Shown here in pieces: positions 33,987 to 42,877 of a DNA stretch of 64,000 nt; position 1 is the first letter of the stretch, and every line of letters begins with the position of its first letter. This DNA comes from Parvimonas sp035282405. Lineage in GTDB: Bacteria > Bacillota > Clostridia > Tissierellales > Peptoniphilaceae. The stretch is taken from assembly GCF_035282405.1 (NCBI RefSeq), contig NZ_JAYKBP010000001.1:372001-436000 (forward strand), written 5' to 3'. The translations under genes and the position numbers were made by a program. Under the pieces are notes generated by a model. It saw only the letters and a program-made list of their open reading frames with translations, had not been told where the DNA came from and did no database searches.

Positions 33987-35347
33987 AAAATCTCCTTTGA
34001 TAAAACTTTAATTTTTATAATATCCTCATTTCCTTCAACTAAATATCTGTTAGATCTTCTAATATTAGGAACCCAAACAATATTATTTTTAATTTCAAAA
34101 ATAGGTATGTTTTCTCGAATATCTTTACTGATTTTTTCATCAATAAAGATATCTTTCAACTTCTTTTTCCCAAAATCAAATTCTAAAAAATCTCCATTTT
34201 TTCTTTTTCTGATTTTTATAAAATCAAGATATTTTTTATTTATAAAAAGCAAGTTCTTATTATGTTTTAATTTTTTAAATTCTTCAAAACATGACTGCTC
34301 TATAATTATATCAAAAAATTTTGTAGAATACAAAGAAAAATCTAAATTTTCAAAATAAAAATTCGACTCTAAATTTTCAAAAATATTTTTATCATAAATG
34401 AGAAGTTTATCATATTCAATTTTAAAAATTACATTTTTAATTTCTATATATTTACCCGTTTTTGAAAAAATCAAATTATCAATTTCTTCAATTATTTTAT
34501 AATTTATTCCATCTGGATTCTTACTAAAAAATTCAAAGAATTCTCTATACATAATATTTCTAAAAGACCTAGATTGAAGTTTTAATTTTTCAATATAAAC
34601 CAGTATTTTTCCCTTATTAAATTCCCATAATAATCCTTCTTTTGAAGCAATATATTCTCTTGAAATGCTACTATAATCAAAAGCAATATTAGACAATCTA
34701 GAAAGAGCGTCTAAAATTTTAGGATTATATTCATTTTTTAATATTGGAAATAAATTTAATCTAATTTTATTTCTTAGATACAAATCCTCAAAATTAGTTT
34801 CATCTTCAACAAAAGGTATATTATTATATTCAATATATTTTTCTATTTCATCTCTTGAAAAATTTAAAATTGGTCTAATTAAATCTCCTCTTTCAGATTG
34901 TATCCCTACCAGTCCGTTAATACCGGTTCCTCTTAAAATTCTCATAATAACAGTTTCTGCTAAATCATTCTTATTATGAGCAGTTGCAATATATTCAATA
35001 TTTTCAGCTCTTTTAATTTCATCAAAAAATTTATATCTTAAAAATCTTGCTCCCTCTTCAGTAGATAATTTATTTTCATTTGAATAAAGGAGAACATCTT
35101 CTTTTTTGGAATAAAATTTTAATCCATATTTTTCACATTGAGATTTTACAAATTTTTCATCTCTGTCAGCATCTTCTCTTAAAGAATGATTAAAATGGCA
35201 AGCAACTAAATCTAATTTTAATTCATCTTTAAAACAATTAAACAAATCTAGCATAGTCATAGAATCTTTACCACCTGATATGGCAAGTAAAATTCTAGAA
35301 TTTTCAAGATTATAGTCTTCTAAATTTTTTAAAAATTCATCTTTCAT
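33974..35347 (-). CDS. tilS: tRNA(Ile)-lysidine synthetase TilS
   Basis: Changes the anticodon C34 of tRNA-Ile(CAU) to lysidine, an essential step. 457 aa. The PP-loop motif SGGKDSMTML is at residues about 24-33, with HNKNDLAETVIMRILRGTGI and the C-terminal TilS domain following. No Shine-Dalgarno is visible before the ATG at 35347, which lies only 7 nt after the T run of a terminator hairpin. An AGGGG lies on the far side of that hairpin. No better start exists before the PP-loop, so this one is kept. Confidence 0.95.
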   Translation of the reverse strand: MKDEFLKNLEDYNLENSRILLAISGGKDSMTMLDLFNCFKDELKLDLVACHFNHSLREDADRDEKFVKSQCEKYGLKFYSKKEDVLLYSNENKLSTEEGARFLRYKFFDEIKRAENIEYIATAHNKNDLAETVIMRILRGTGINGLVGIQSERGDLIRPILNFSRDEIEKYIEYNNIPFVEDETNFEDLYLRNKIRLNLFPILKNEYNPKILDALSRLSNIAFDYSSISREYIASKEGLLWEFNKGKILVYIEKLKLQSRSFRNIMYREFFEFFSKNPDGINYKIIEEIDNLIFSKTGKYIEIKNVIFKIEYDKLLIYDKNIFENLESNFYFENLDFSLYSTKFFDIIIEQSCFEEFKKLKHNKNLLFINKKYLDFIKIRKRKNGDFLEFDFGKKKLKDIFIDEKISKDIRENIPIFEIKNNIVWVPNIRRSNRYLVEGNEDIIKIKVLSKEILWRD

Positions 35348-35353
35348 AAAAAT

Positions 35354-35377
35354 TAAAAAACCGAGTAAAAACTCGGT
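35354..35377 (-). terminator. Terminator/attenuator between ftsB and tilS
   Basis: ACCGAGT/ACTCGGT with a 4-nt loop and TTTTTT on the minus strand, ending 7 nt before the tilS start codon. Confidence 0.75.
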
Positions 35378-35399
35378 CCCCTTTCTTTACTAAATTAAA

Positions 35400-35687
35400 C
35401 TAATCGTTATCCTTATACTTTACTACTATCTCGTCTTTTTCAACCATTTTAAGTTTTTCTCTAGCTACTTTTTTAATAAATTCTTCAGTATCAACTTTTT
35501 GAAGATTGTCTTTTGCTTCTGTGATTTCAGAATCCAACTTATCTTTTCTATCTTTTAAAGTTTGAATCTTGTTATTTAATCTGTTTTTTTCCTTGACTTG
35601 ATAAATAAAAGTCTTTCCAAAAACAATGCAAAGAGCAAAAAATATTAAACTGTAAACCCTGATTCGACTTTTATTTTTCTTTTTCAT
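35400..35687 (-). CDS. divIC: Septum formation initiator FtsB/DivIC family protein
   Basis: 95 aa. A basic N-terminus, one membrane helix (about 10-28), then a coiled coil (about 30-65) ending in EEFIKKVAREKLKMVEKDEI, the EYIEExARexLgxVkpgE motif of DivIC/FtsB. It acts in the divisome with FtsL and DivIB. ATG at 35687 is preferred over the TTG just before it; GGGGTG lies upstream. It follows the S4-domain gene, the standard cluster order. Confidence 0.93.
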   Translation of the reverse strand: MKKKNKSRIRVYSLIFFALCIVFGKTFIYQVKEKNRLNNKIQTLKDRKDKLDSEITEAKDNLQKVDTEEFIKKVAREKLKMVEKDEIVVKYKDND

Positions 35688-35747
35688 CAAGTCATCACCC
35701 CTATCTACTATAGATTATATAACAAAAAATATAAATTTTCAATACTT

Positions 35748-35987
35748 TTAGAGATTTTCATACATTTTTTGTGCATCTTCTTTCTTTTGACTGTCAGTAA
35801 TATCTAAAACTTTAATTTTAACTTCAGAATTTCCGAACTTTAACTCTATAATATCTCCAACTTTTACCTCATCAGAAGGTTTCATAGCTTTTCCATTTCT
35901 AAAAACTCTTTCTTTTTCACAAGCTTCTTTAGCTACTGTTCTTCTCTTTATAAGTCTTGAATTTTTTAAAAATTTATCAATTCTCAT
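35748..35987 (-). CDS. rqcP: S4-domain RNA-binding protein RqcP (YabO/HslR family)
   Basis: 79 aa, nearly all S4 domain: MRIDKFLKNSRLIKRRTVAK, then NGKAMKPSDEVKVGDIIEL. The family binds 50S-peptidyl-tRNA complexes in ribosome quality control with RqcH. Its start shares a TAATG with the apt stop. In B. subtilis the same gene lies before divIC, supporting the assignment. Confidence 0.93.
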   Translation of the reverse strand: MRIDKFLKNSRLIKRRTVAKEACEKERVFRNGKAMKPSDEVKVGDIIELKFGNSEVKIKVLDITDSQKKEDAQKMYENL

Positions 35988-36505
35988 TAAATATTATACT
36001 CCATAACAGCATCTATCTGATATTCTTTATTTTTTTCTCTACCTTTTAGGTCTGTCAATTCCATTAAAAATTGCATTGATACAACTTCCGCCCCTTGTGA
36101 TTCGATTAATTTTGCACAAGCATTAATAGTTCCACCTGTGGCAAGCAAATCATCTACTATTGCAACTCGATCTCCTGGCTTTAACACATCTTTACAGATT
36201 TCAAGTACATCTGTTCCATATTCTAATGCATATTCAAAAGATACAGTTTTTCCAGGTAATTTTCCCGGTTTTCTAACTGGAATAAAACCTATATTTAAGG
36301 CATAGGCAACGGCAGAACCAAAAACAAACCCTCTCGCTTCAGGCCCAACAATATAATCTATATTTCTATTTTCTAAATTTCTTTTCATAATATTAACAGC
36401 TTCATTAAAAGCTTCTGCATCACTAATTAAAGTAGTTATATCTTTAAAACTGATTCCTTCTTTAGGAAATCCATCAATAACTCTTATCTTTGATTTTAAA
36501 TCCAT
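35987..36505 (-). CDS. apt: Adenine phosphoribosyltransferase
   Basis: 172 aa purine salvage enzyme forming AMP from adenine and PRPP. The PRPP motif VAIVDDLLATGGTINA is near residue 120; YIVGPEARGFVFGSAVAYAL near residue 50 and the FVPVRKPGKLP-like loop near 78 are also present. AGGAGG precedes the ATG. First gene of the apt-rqcP-divIC-tilS-hpt-ftsH unit, with a good promoter upstream. Confidence 0.97.
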   Translation of the reverse strand: MDLKSKIRVIDGFPKEGISFKDITTLISDAEAFNEAVNIMKRNLENRNIDYIVGPEARGFVFGSAVAYALNIGFIPVRKPGKLPGKTVSFEYALEYGTDVLEICKDVLKPGDRVAIVDDLLATGGTINACAKLIESQGAEVVSMQFLMELTDLKGREKNKEYQIDAVMEYNI

Positions 36506-36535
36506 AATTTCCTCCTAAAATTTTGCTGGCTACTC

Positions 36536-36564
36536 ATTATATAACATTTTAACTTTTTTTGCAA
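36536..36564 (-). promoter_or_regulatory. Candidate promoter of the apt-ftsH cluster
   Basis: TTGCAA (36559-36564) and TATAAT (36536-36541), 17-nt spacer, minus strand, 30 nt before the apt start. Confidence 0.65.
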
Positions 36565-36609
36565 TGATTTAGGACAATTAATTGAATTTAAAATACTTTT
36601 TTCTAATAA

Positions 36610-37764
36610 TTAGTCATTATATTTTAATAAATCTTCTTGTAATTGTAGAAGCCCTAGTCTTCCTAAATGTGTAGCATCTTTAAAGAAATATGGAGTATAA
36701 GAATATTTACTATAATCAATCAAATTCACATTATTTTTCGCTGAAATATCTCTGATTTTTTTGTAAAAATATTCTATCTCTGATTTTGGAACTCCGGTAT
36801 AATCAGCCCATTGCCCTTGTAATGGAACTAAAACCAAATTAACTTTTATTCCTAAATCTTTGGCAACATCTAAAAATAATTGTAAATCTCCATATTCTTC
36901 TTTACTTCTATACTTTGTATCCTTTGCAGAATCTTTTAACTTATCCAAATTTTTCTTGAAATTCTTATCAAAATATTTATTTTCTATAAAAAATTTATTT
37001 TCATTTGTTTCTGCTTTTGCAGTTTCTATTGCTTCTTTCTTTAATTGTTCCCAATCAAATTTTTCAGGTGCTTTTTTATCATTTACACTATCGTCCCTAT
37101 GATATGAACTTAGAAATTTACTATTTGCAATCAATTTGTATTTTTCATAATTTACATTATTCATTGTTCTATCTATAGGATTGTCTCGTTTTAAACTTTC
37201 AACCATCCTTTTAACAATAGGATTGCGCTTAGAAAGTTGTAAAATTCTATCATAAATTTTTTCTTTAGTTTCTTGAGATATTTTTTCACTCTTATACAAA
37301 TTGTATAAATGATCTATTGAAAATCTGGATTGAAATGCTTCAGGCAAAATTCCCTTCTTTTCAAACCATTGCATTGATAATATTAAATTAACAGTTTTCA
37401 CCTGAGATTTTTCCCCTATTGAACCCAAAGTTATGGCTTGAATTAGAGATTGATAATATCCTTCTCCTATCTGCATTATATTTTTATCTGAATAATCTAA
37501 AAGTTGTTTTGGATGCTCTTTCCAATCATTTGTTACAATTAACTCAGAAGAACCTAGAAGTAAGATAGTTCCCTTTCCTATATTCTTCACTATAGCATCA
37601 TGTGATTTGTACTTAGAAGGAGAATCACTATATCTTATTGAATTATTCTTGACAGATAATTCATCAAAAGCTTGTTGCTCTTTTTTTGTATAAAAATTTA
37701 AAAATGTAAAAGAAATAATTGAAGATAAAATAATTGCTACTGCTAATGCTTTTAACCTTTTCAT
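36610..37764 (-). CDS. dltD: D-alanyl-lipoteichoic acid biosynthesis protein DltD, copy 1
   Basis: 384 aa SGNH-like extracellular enzyme anchored by an N-terminal helix (about 5-25). The nucleophile lies in GSSELIV near residue 72 and the Asp/His pair in FKDATHLGRLG near residue 365, matching the catalytic triad of DltD. It takes D-alanine from the membrane relay to teichoic acid. It ends a separate unit, with its own long leader, and diverges from a second DltD. AGGAG 5 nt before the ATG. The middle (residues 180-270) is unlike copy 2 and is Lys-rich. Confidence 0.93.
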   Translation of the reverse strand: MKRLKALAVAIILSSIISFTFLNFYTKKEQQAFDELSVKNNSIRYSDSPSKYKSHDAIVKNIGKGTILLLGSSELIVTNDWKEHPKQLLDYSDKNIMQIGEGYYQSLIQAITLGSIGEKSQVKTVNLILSMQWFEKKGILPEAFQSRFSIDHLYNLYKSEKISQETKEKIYDRILQLSKRNPIVKRMVESLKRDNPIDRTMNNVNYEKYKLIANSKFLSSYHRDDSVNDKKAPEKFDWEQLKKEAIETAKAETNENKFFIENKYFDKNFKKNLDKLKDSAKDTKYRSKEEYGDLQLFLDVAKDLGIKVNLVLVPLQGQWADYTGVPKSEIEYFYKKIRDISAKNNVNLIDYSKYSYTPYFFKDATHLGRLGLLQLQEDLLKYND

Positions 37765-37902
37765 AAACGCTCCTAAAATTTGATGTATAAATTTTTACGA
37801 TATAAAAATCGTACAATATGCTAAAATTATAGACTTTTAAAAATTCTTAATAAACTTATTTTAATTTAAAAACTTCATAAATTACTCCAAGTAATTCTAC
37901 AA

Positions 37903-37930
37903 TATAAACTTTAAATTAAACTAAAATTAT
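37903..37930 (-). promoter_or_regulatory. Leader element of dltD copy 1 shared with dltA
   Basis: The first 25 positions match 23 of 25 with 42703-42727, and both lie about 140-150 nt before the start codon inside a long leader. See the dltA copy. Confidence 0.45.
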
Positions 37931-38001
37931 CATATTACTAATTTCAAAAATAATGTAAAAATTTTTTTAAAATTTTAAGATATCTATATTTAACGAATAC
38001 T

Positions 38002-38029
38002 ATTATACCATAAAATCAAGAAAATTCAA
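38002..38029 (-). promoter_or_regulatory. Candidate promoter of dltD copy 1
   Basis: TTGAAT (38024-38029) and an extended TGGTATAAT (TATAAT at 38002-38007), 16-nt spacer, minus strand. It implies a leader of about 230 nt. Confidence 0.55.
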
Positions 38030-38096
38030 AAAATTTTATTTATTATTTTATATGTTTGATAGTTATATACTATTGTGAAATCTTAGTAACGAAGAA

Positions 38097-38125
38097 TTGA
38101 AATTTTTTTCTGCATATGCTATAAT
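38097..38125 (+). promoter_or_regulatory. Candidate promoter of dltD copy 2
   Basis: TTGAAA (38097-38102) and TATAAT (38120-38125), 17-nt spacer. The leader of about 110 nt contains the inverted repeat TTTGTATATTATACAAA. Confidence 0.65.
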
Positions 38126-38245
38126 TCCCTCATTAAAAGTTATAGATTTTTGTATATTATACAAATTTTAAACGTACTAGAACATAAAAATATTGGTTAT
38201 ATTTGTTTTTATAAATTTCAAATATGGTAAAGTTTAGGAGAATTT

Positions 38246-39388
38246 ATGAAAAGATTAAAAGCATTAGTAATTTCATTAATTTTGTCTGTTATTATATCCT
38301 CTTTTATACTAATGTATTATTCAAAAAATATTGAAAAAAATATCGTTGTAAAAAATAATAGTATAAAATATAATACTTTATACTCAAAGTATAATTCTTA
38401 TGATGTGTTGATAAAAAATATAGATAAAAATACAATTTTACTTATGGGTTCATCGGAACTTGTAACAACACTAGAAAATGAAGAACATCCAAGACAATTG
38501 TTAAATTATTCAGATAAAAATATAATGCAAATAGGCGGAGGTAATTATCAGAGTTTATTACAGTCCATTGTTTTAGGTTCTATTGGAAGTGATATACCTG
38601 TTAAAAAAGTTAACTTAATATTATCAATGCAATGGTTTGAAAAAAAGGGTTTAGAAAAAGAAGCTTTTGAAAATAGAGTTTCATTAGATCATCTTTATCA
38701 TTTCTTTGATAATAAAAATATTTCTAATACTACTAAAGAAAAAATGTATAATAGAATAAAAAATTTAACTGATTCAACAAGTTTTATCAATTCAACTGTA
38801 GATAATATCTATTTCCCTAATTTTTTCTACAAGCTTATAAACCCTATTTTAAAGTTTAAATATAATTTACAAGAAAAGAGAAATTTCGTTAAAAAATATG
38901 AATATGATAGTTCTGTAAATAATCTAAAATTTAAAGGAATAGATTGGGAAGTTTTAGAAGAAGAAGCTACAAAAAGAGCAGAGAAAGAAACTGATAATAA
39001 TAAATTTTATATAGAAAATAGATATTATAATAAATATATAAAGGATGATTTTAAAAAATATGAAGGCTATATGAGTAATCAAAGTTATTCAGCAAGTCCA
39101 GAATACGATGATTTAAGATTATTTTTAACTGTTGCAAAAGAGCTTGGTTTTGAAGTAAATCTTATAATGATTCCATTGCAGGGATATTGGGCAGATTATA
39201 CAGGTATTTCTAAAGACTCAATAAATGAGTATTATGATAAAATAAAAGAGATTGCCAAAGAAAATCAAGTACAACTTACAGACTATAGTATGTATTCCTA
39301 TAAACCTTACTTTTTTAACGATGTAATGCATTTAGGAAGGTTAGGTTTTATAAAATTACAAAAAGATTTATTAAAACAGAATGACTAA
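38246..39388 (+). CDS. dltD: D-alanyl-lipoteichoic acid biosynthesis protein DltD, copy 2
   Basis: 380 aa paralogue of the neighbouring DltD. N-terminal anchor helix (about 5-25), GSSELVT nucleophile block near residue 73, and FNDVMHLGRLG near residue 363, where the Asp-x-x-His pair is kept. Conserved stretches with copy 1 include NIMQIGGGNYQSL, NLILSMQWFEKKG and PLQGYWADYTG. TAGGAG 5 nt before the ATG. It has its own promoter and its own terminator and is transcribed toward the dltACBX unit. Confidence 0.93.
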   Translation: MKRLKALVISLILSVIISSFILMYYSKNIEKNIVVKNNSIKYNTLYSKYNSYDVLIKNIDKNTILLMGSSELVTTLENEEHPRQLLNYSDKNIMQIGGGNYQSLLQSIVLGSIGSDIPVKKVNLILSMQWFEKKGLEKEAFENRVSLDHLYHFFDNKNISNTTKEKMYNRIKNLTDSTSFINSTVDNIYFPNFFYKLINPILKFKYNLQEKRNFVKKYEYDSSVNNLKFKGIDWEVLEEEATKRAEKETDNNKFYIENRYYNKYIKDDFKKYEGYMSNQSYSASPEYDDLRLFLTVAKELGFEVNLIMIPLQGYWADYTGISKDSINEYYDKIKEIAKENQVQLTDYSMYSYKPYFFNDVMHLGRLGFIKLQKDLLKQND

Positions 39389-39401
39389 AGTATGAAAAAA
39401 T

Positions 39402-39434
39402 AAGGAGTAACTATTATGTAAGCTACTCCTTTTT
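39402..39434 (+). terminator. Terminator of dltD copy 2
   Basis: AAGGAGTA/TACTCCTT with additional ACT/AAG pairing, followed by TTTTT. Confidence 0.8.
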
Positions 39435-39452
39435 AATAGTTAGATTTTTCAC

Positions 39453-39485
39453 AAAAAAAAGATTGAGAATACTATTTTCTCAATC
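39453..39485 (-). terminator. Terminator of the dltACBX operon
   Basis: GATTGAGAA/TTCTCAATC with a 7-nt loop and eight T on the minus strand, 14 nt after the dltX stop. Confidence 0.9.
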
Positions 39486-39498
39486 TTAAAATTTATAC

Positions 39499-39630
39499 CT
39501 AAAAATTACTATATATAAATTCTTTTACGACGTTAAAATCATATAATACACAAAAAATTATAATACTGGTGATCATCACAGTATAAAAAACAACTCTGAA
39601 TATAAATTCTTGTGTTTCTTTTTTTACCAT
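39499..39630 (-). CDS. dltX: Small membrane protein DltX
   Basis: 43 aa. Basic start MVKKETQEF, one membrane helix (about 11-31) and a C-terminal FIYSNF, which matches the FIYNxF motif that ends DltX proteins and that is thought to act with DltB. The ATG overlaps the last codons of dltB (TTATGGTAA), and its GGAGG is formed by the dltB Gly-Gly codons. DltX genes normally precede dltA; here it ends the operon. Identified by motif and place, not by search. Confidence 0.8.
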   Translation of the reverse strand: MVKKETQEFIFRVVFYTVMITSIIIFCVLYDFNVVKEFIYSNF

Positions 39631-40796
39631 AATCTACCTCCTAATATTCGTAAAATGTAAACAAATTTTTCTGAGAATATGAAAAATCCAAACATAACCA
39701 AATTAAAAGTAATAAAAATAGATGAATATTCAAACCATTTTTTGCTTTTATTATTTTTATAAAATTTAGTTTTTTGGAATAATTCTGTAAATGCAAGAAC
39801 AACTCCATGATAAAATCCATATAAAAGATAGCTTAACTTTAATCCATGCCAAACACCCATCACAGACATATTAACAATATAGGCAACCATAGCAGTAGTT
39901 AATGAACTTTTTAAAAGTTTCCTTTTGAACATTCCAAAAACTAATCTACTAAAAACAAAATCTCTAAACCAATGTGATAAACTAATATGCCATCTGTTCC
40001 AAAAGTCTTTCATATCTTTTGCCAAAAATGGTTTATTAAAATTCATTGGAGTTTCAATTCCGAATATTTTGCTAACACCAACAGCCATTAAACTATACCC
40101 AGCAAAATCAAAAAACAAATAAAATCCATATAGATACATATATATTAATAGATTAGGAACTGTGTAGTGTCTTTCAGCAACAACATTCATCTTATCAAAA
40201 ATTAACTGTGATAAAATCATTTTGTAGACAAGCCCTTGTAAAATATATTCTATCCCTTTTCCTAATTTATCTAAGTATTCACTTTTAGTTATTGTAGATT
40301 CCAAGTCTTTAAAAAATCTTCTGCTTCTATCAATTGGTCCTGATGAAAGGGTTGGAAAAAATATCATAAAAGATAAATAGTCAACAAATTTTACTTCTTT
40401 TATTAAATTATCTTTTATTTCTACAAGTATTTGCATTACTTTAAAAGTGATATATGATATTCCTAAGAATCCTAATCTATAATGTATTTTTGTAAAAGGT
40501 AATACACGAGCTAAAATAAGTGGTAGTAAACTTAAAAGTACAAATATATAAACTTTGTCAAAATTTTTCTCTTTTTTAAGCTTTAAAAATAATTTAATCA
40601 ATAAAAACTCATATATTACAAATATAGTTAATGATATTAATGAATTTATTTTTTTCGAATAAACCATAACGCAAAAAACAAGAGAAACTCCTAAGATATA
40701 GTATTTACTTTTCTTTTCTCTAATACCTATAATAACTGCAGGTATGGACATTAAAATAAATACCAACCAGAAATTTAATCCGCTAAAAAAACTCAT
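39624..40796 (-). CDS. dltB: D-alanine transfer protein DltB (MBOAT family)
   Basis: 390 aa membrane O-acyltransferase with about 11 membrane segments. The MBOAT catalytic His is in VMGVWHGLKLSYLLYGFYHG near residue 320; DFWNRWHISLSHWFRDFVF near residue 265 is the second conserved block. It moves D-alanine from DltC across the membrane. It follows dltC after 2 nt. The order A-C-B differs from the usual A-B-C. Confidence 0.95.
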   Translation of the reverse strand: MSFFSGLNFWLVFILMSIPAVIIGIREKKSKYYILGVSLVFCVMVYSKKINSLISLTIFVIYEFLLIKLFLKLKKEKNFDKVYIFVLLSLLPLILARVLPFTKIHYRLGFLGISYITFKVMQILVEIKDNLIKEVKFVDYLSFMIFFPTLSSGPIDRSRRFFKDLESTITKSEYLDKLGKGIEYILQGLVYKMILSQLIFDKMNVVAERHYTVPNLLIYMYLYGFYLFFDFAGYSLMAVGVSKIFGIETPMNFNKPFLAKDMKDFWNRWHISLSHWFRDFVFSRLVFGMFKRKLLKSSLTTAMVAYIVNMSVMGVWHGLKLSYLLYGFYHGVVLAFTELFQKTKFYKNNKSKKWFEYSSIFITFNLVMFGFFIFSEKFVYILRILGGRLW

Positions 40797-40798
40797 TT

Positions 40799-41026
40799 CT
40801 ACTTCCTACTATTTAAAAATTCAATTATTTTATTTGGTGTATTAACTACTTCCTTATCTAATTCCATTATTCCTAAAGTTATTCCCAATCTTTCTTCAAC
40901 TTCAACAATAAATCTAACAAGCCCAAGAGAATCCATAAGACCTTCTTCAAAGATATTCACATCAGGAGTATCTCTTAAATCCTCTTCACAAATGTCTTCT
41001 AAAATTTCATAAACTTTTTCTTCCAT
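40799..41026 (-). CDS. dltC: D-alanine carrier protein DltC
   Basis: 75 aa acyl-carrier-type protein. The phosphopantetheine Ser is Ser33 in GLMDSLGLV. Mostly acidic helices. It receives D-alanine as a thioester from DltA and delivers it to DltB. It lies between dltA (10 nt) and dltB (2 nt). Confidence 0.95.
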   Translation of the reverse strand: MEEKVYEILEDICEEDLRDTPDVNIFEEGLMDSLGLVRFIVEVEERLGITLGIMELDKEVVNTPNKIIEFLNSRK

Positions 41027-41036
41027 GTAAATCTCC

Positions 41037-42551
41037 CTATCTATTTTCTAAAATTTTTTTTAATTCTTTTCTATCAACTTTTCCATTATTATTCATTGGT
41101 AATTTTTCTAAAAATTTGAATTTTTTTGGTACCATATAACTTGGAACATATTTCTGTAATTCTTCTTTTAAAAACTTTATATATTCTTTTTCATCATCAA
41201 TCACTTTACTTACTATGAAAGCTGTTATGCTCTTAACTTTATTATCTGAATCATAATTCGGCAATGCACAACAAGAACTTATACCATCAATATTTAAAAG
41301 ATTGCTTTCAATATCTCCAAGTTCAATTCTATACCCATTTAATTTAACTTGAAAGTCTTTTCTATTGGAAAAAAATAAATTTCCATCCTTATAATATCCT
41401 AAGTCCCCTGTTTTATAAGCTCTTTTATTATCTTCAGTAACAAAAAATGCTTTTTCAGTTTGAACAGGATTTTTATAGTATCCGCTACTTACTGTATCTC
41501 CAATAATGACAATTTCTCCAATTTCCCCATCACCAAGAATTTTATCATCTTCTCGTATTTCAATCTTACTTCCATTTTTAACATCTCCAAGTGGAAGTAT
41601 ATCAAACTTTTCTAAAACTTCGTCTGTAATTAAAATATCAGTAACACATACTGTAGATTCAGTAGGCCCGTAAGTATTAATAACTTTTGCATTTGGAAAT
41701 CTCTTCCTTAACCTTTGTGCTGTTTTTTTTGTCAAAACTTCTCCACAAAATAGAAAATAATCTATATTCTTTATATTTTCAGAATTAAATTCTTGTAAAG
41801 ACAAACACATATCTGCAAATGAAGGAGTAGAAACCCAATTTGTAATACCAGATTTTTCCAAATTTTGATAAAGTTTAGAAAAATCTTGTTGGTCTTCCTT
41901 CGTTATAGCAAATAAAGTGGATTCAGAAAACAAAGATAAGTATAAATCCATTACTGATAAATCAAAAGAAAAAGGTGCTTGATTTAAGTAAATTTTATTT
42001 TTCTCATTTCCTACAACATTATGTATCCATCCAATATAATTATTTAAATTATCATATGTTATTTGAACTCCCTTAGGCTTTCCTGTACTTCCAGATGTAA
42101 AAATTATATAAACAATATCTTCTGGTTCAATTTTATATAGGCCATCATTTGAAATATCATCATATTTTTCATCATTAATAATATTCAAAATCTCTTTTTT
42201 ATTTAAAATATTAAATTTTTCATCTACAGTCAAATCTTCTGTAAAAATTGAAAATTTTGAATCAGTTACAGTCAACACATCTTCAACTCTATTTCTAGTA
42301 AAAGATATATCCATCGGACAATATGGATGCCCTGATTTTGTACAGGCTAAAAAACTAACCAACATTAAAAAATCTTTGTGTCCATAAACTGCAATTGCAT
42401 CTTTATTCCCAGCTCCAAAATTTTGTAAAATATATTTTGCAAGTCTATCAGAATATAACATAAGCTCCCTATATGTAATGGATTTGTCATCACAAATATA
42501 GGCAATTTTTTCTGAACTCTTATAACTATTAAAAGTTTCTAAATACTTCAC
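41037..42551 (-). CDS. dltA: D-alanine--D-alanyl carrier protein ligase DltA
   Basis: 504 aa adenylation enzyme that activates D-alanine with ATP and loads DltC. Core motifs: IFTSGSTGKPKGVQ near residue 150, NTYGPTESTVCVTD near 290, YKTGDLGYYKDG near 385 and the catalytic Lys in NNNGKVDRKELK near 493. Start is GTG at 42551 with GGAGG 7 nt upstream. First gene of dltA-dltC-dltB-dltX. A long leader precedes it. Confidence 0.96.
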   Translation of the reverse strand: MKYLETFNSYKSSEKIAYICDDKSITYRELMLYSDRLAKYILQNFGAGNKDAIAVYGHKDFLMLVSFLACTKSGHPYCPMDISFTRNRVEDVLTVTDSKFSIFTEDLTVDEKFNILNKKEILNIINDEKYDDISNDGLYKIEPEDIVYIIFTSGSTGKPKGVQITYDNLNNYIGWIHNVVGNEKNKIYLNQAPFSFDLSVMDLYLSLFSESTLFAITKEDQQDFSKLYQNLEKSGITNWVSTPSFADMCLSLQEFNSENIKNIDYFLFCGEVLTKKTAQRLRKRFPNAKVINTYGPTESTVCVTDILITDEVLEKFDILPLGDVKNGSKIEIREDDKILGDGEIGEIVIIGDTVSSGYYKNPVQTEKAFFVTEDNKRAYKTGDLGYYKDGNLFFSNRKDFQVKLNGYRIELGDIESNLLNIDGISSCCALPNYDSDNKVKSITAFIVSKVIDDEKEYIKFLKEELQKYVPSYMVPKKFKFLEKLPMNNNGKVDRKELKKILENR

Positions 42552-42702
42552 AAAAAATCCTCCAAATCATTAAAAATTTCAAAGTGTATCTCTCCGTAAT
42601 ATTACTTTTTTATTTTATTTTATTTTTAATCTAATATTTAATATCTTCAATATTAAACTAAACTCAAAATAAAGTATATCGTAATACGTTTATATTTTAT
42701 AC

Positions 42703-42730
42703 TATAAACTTTAAATAAACCTAAAATACT
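42703..42730 (-). promoter_or_regulatory. Leader element of dltA shared with dltD copy 1
   Basis: 23 of the first 25 positions match 37903-37927. It is followed toward the gene by an AT-rich segment containing CGTAATACG. Probably a common regulator or RNA element; its partner is unknown. Confidence 0.45.
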
Positions 42731-42766
42731 AAATTTATTTACGATAATTATATTCTCATAGGTTAT

Positions 42767-42775
42767 ATTATACCA
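42767..42775 (-). promoter_or_regulatory. Candidate extended -10 promoter of dltA
   Basis: TGGTATAAT on the minus strand with only a weak -35 region. It implies a leader of about 210 nt to dltA. The rest of 42552-42917 holds small hairpins (TGATAG/CTATCA at 42799-42815, GCAAAAATATATTTTTGC at 42860-42877) and the ridA terminator, no gene. Confidence 0.5.
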
Positions 42776-42877
42776 AAAATAGAAGAAAAACAAAAGCCTG
42801 ATAGCGCAACTATCAATAAATAATTTAACTTTTTAACAAAATAATTGAATAATTGTACCGCAAAAATATATTTTTGC

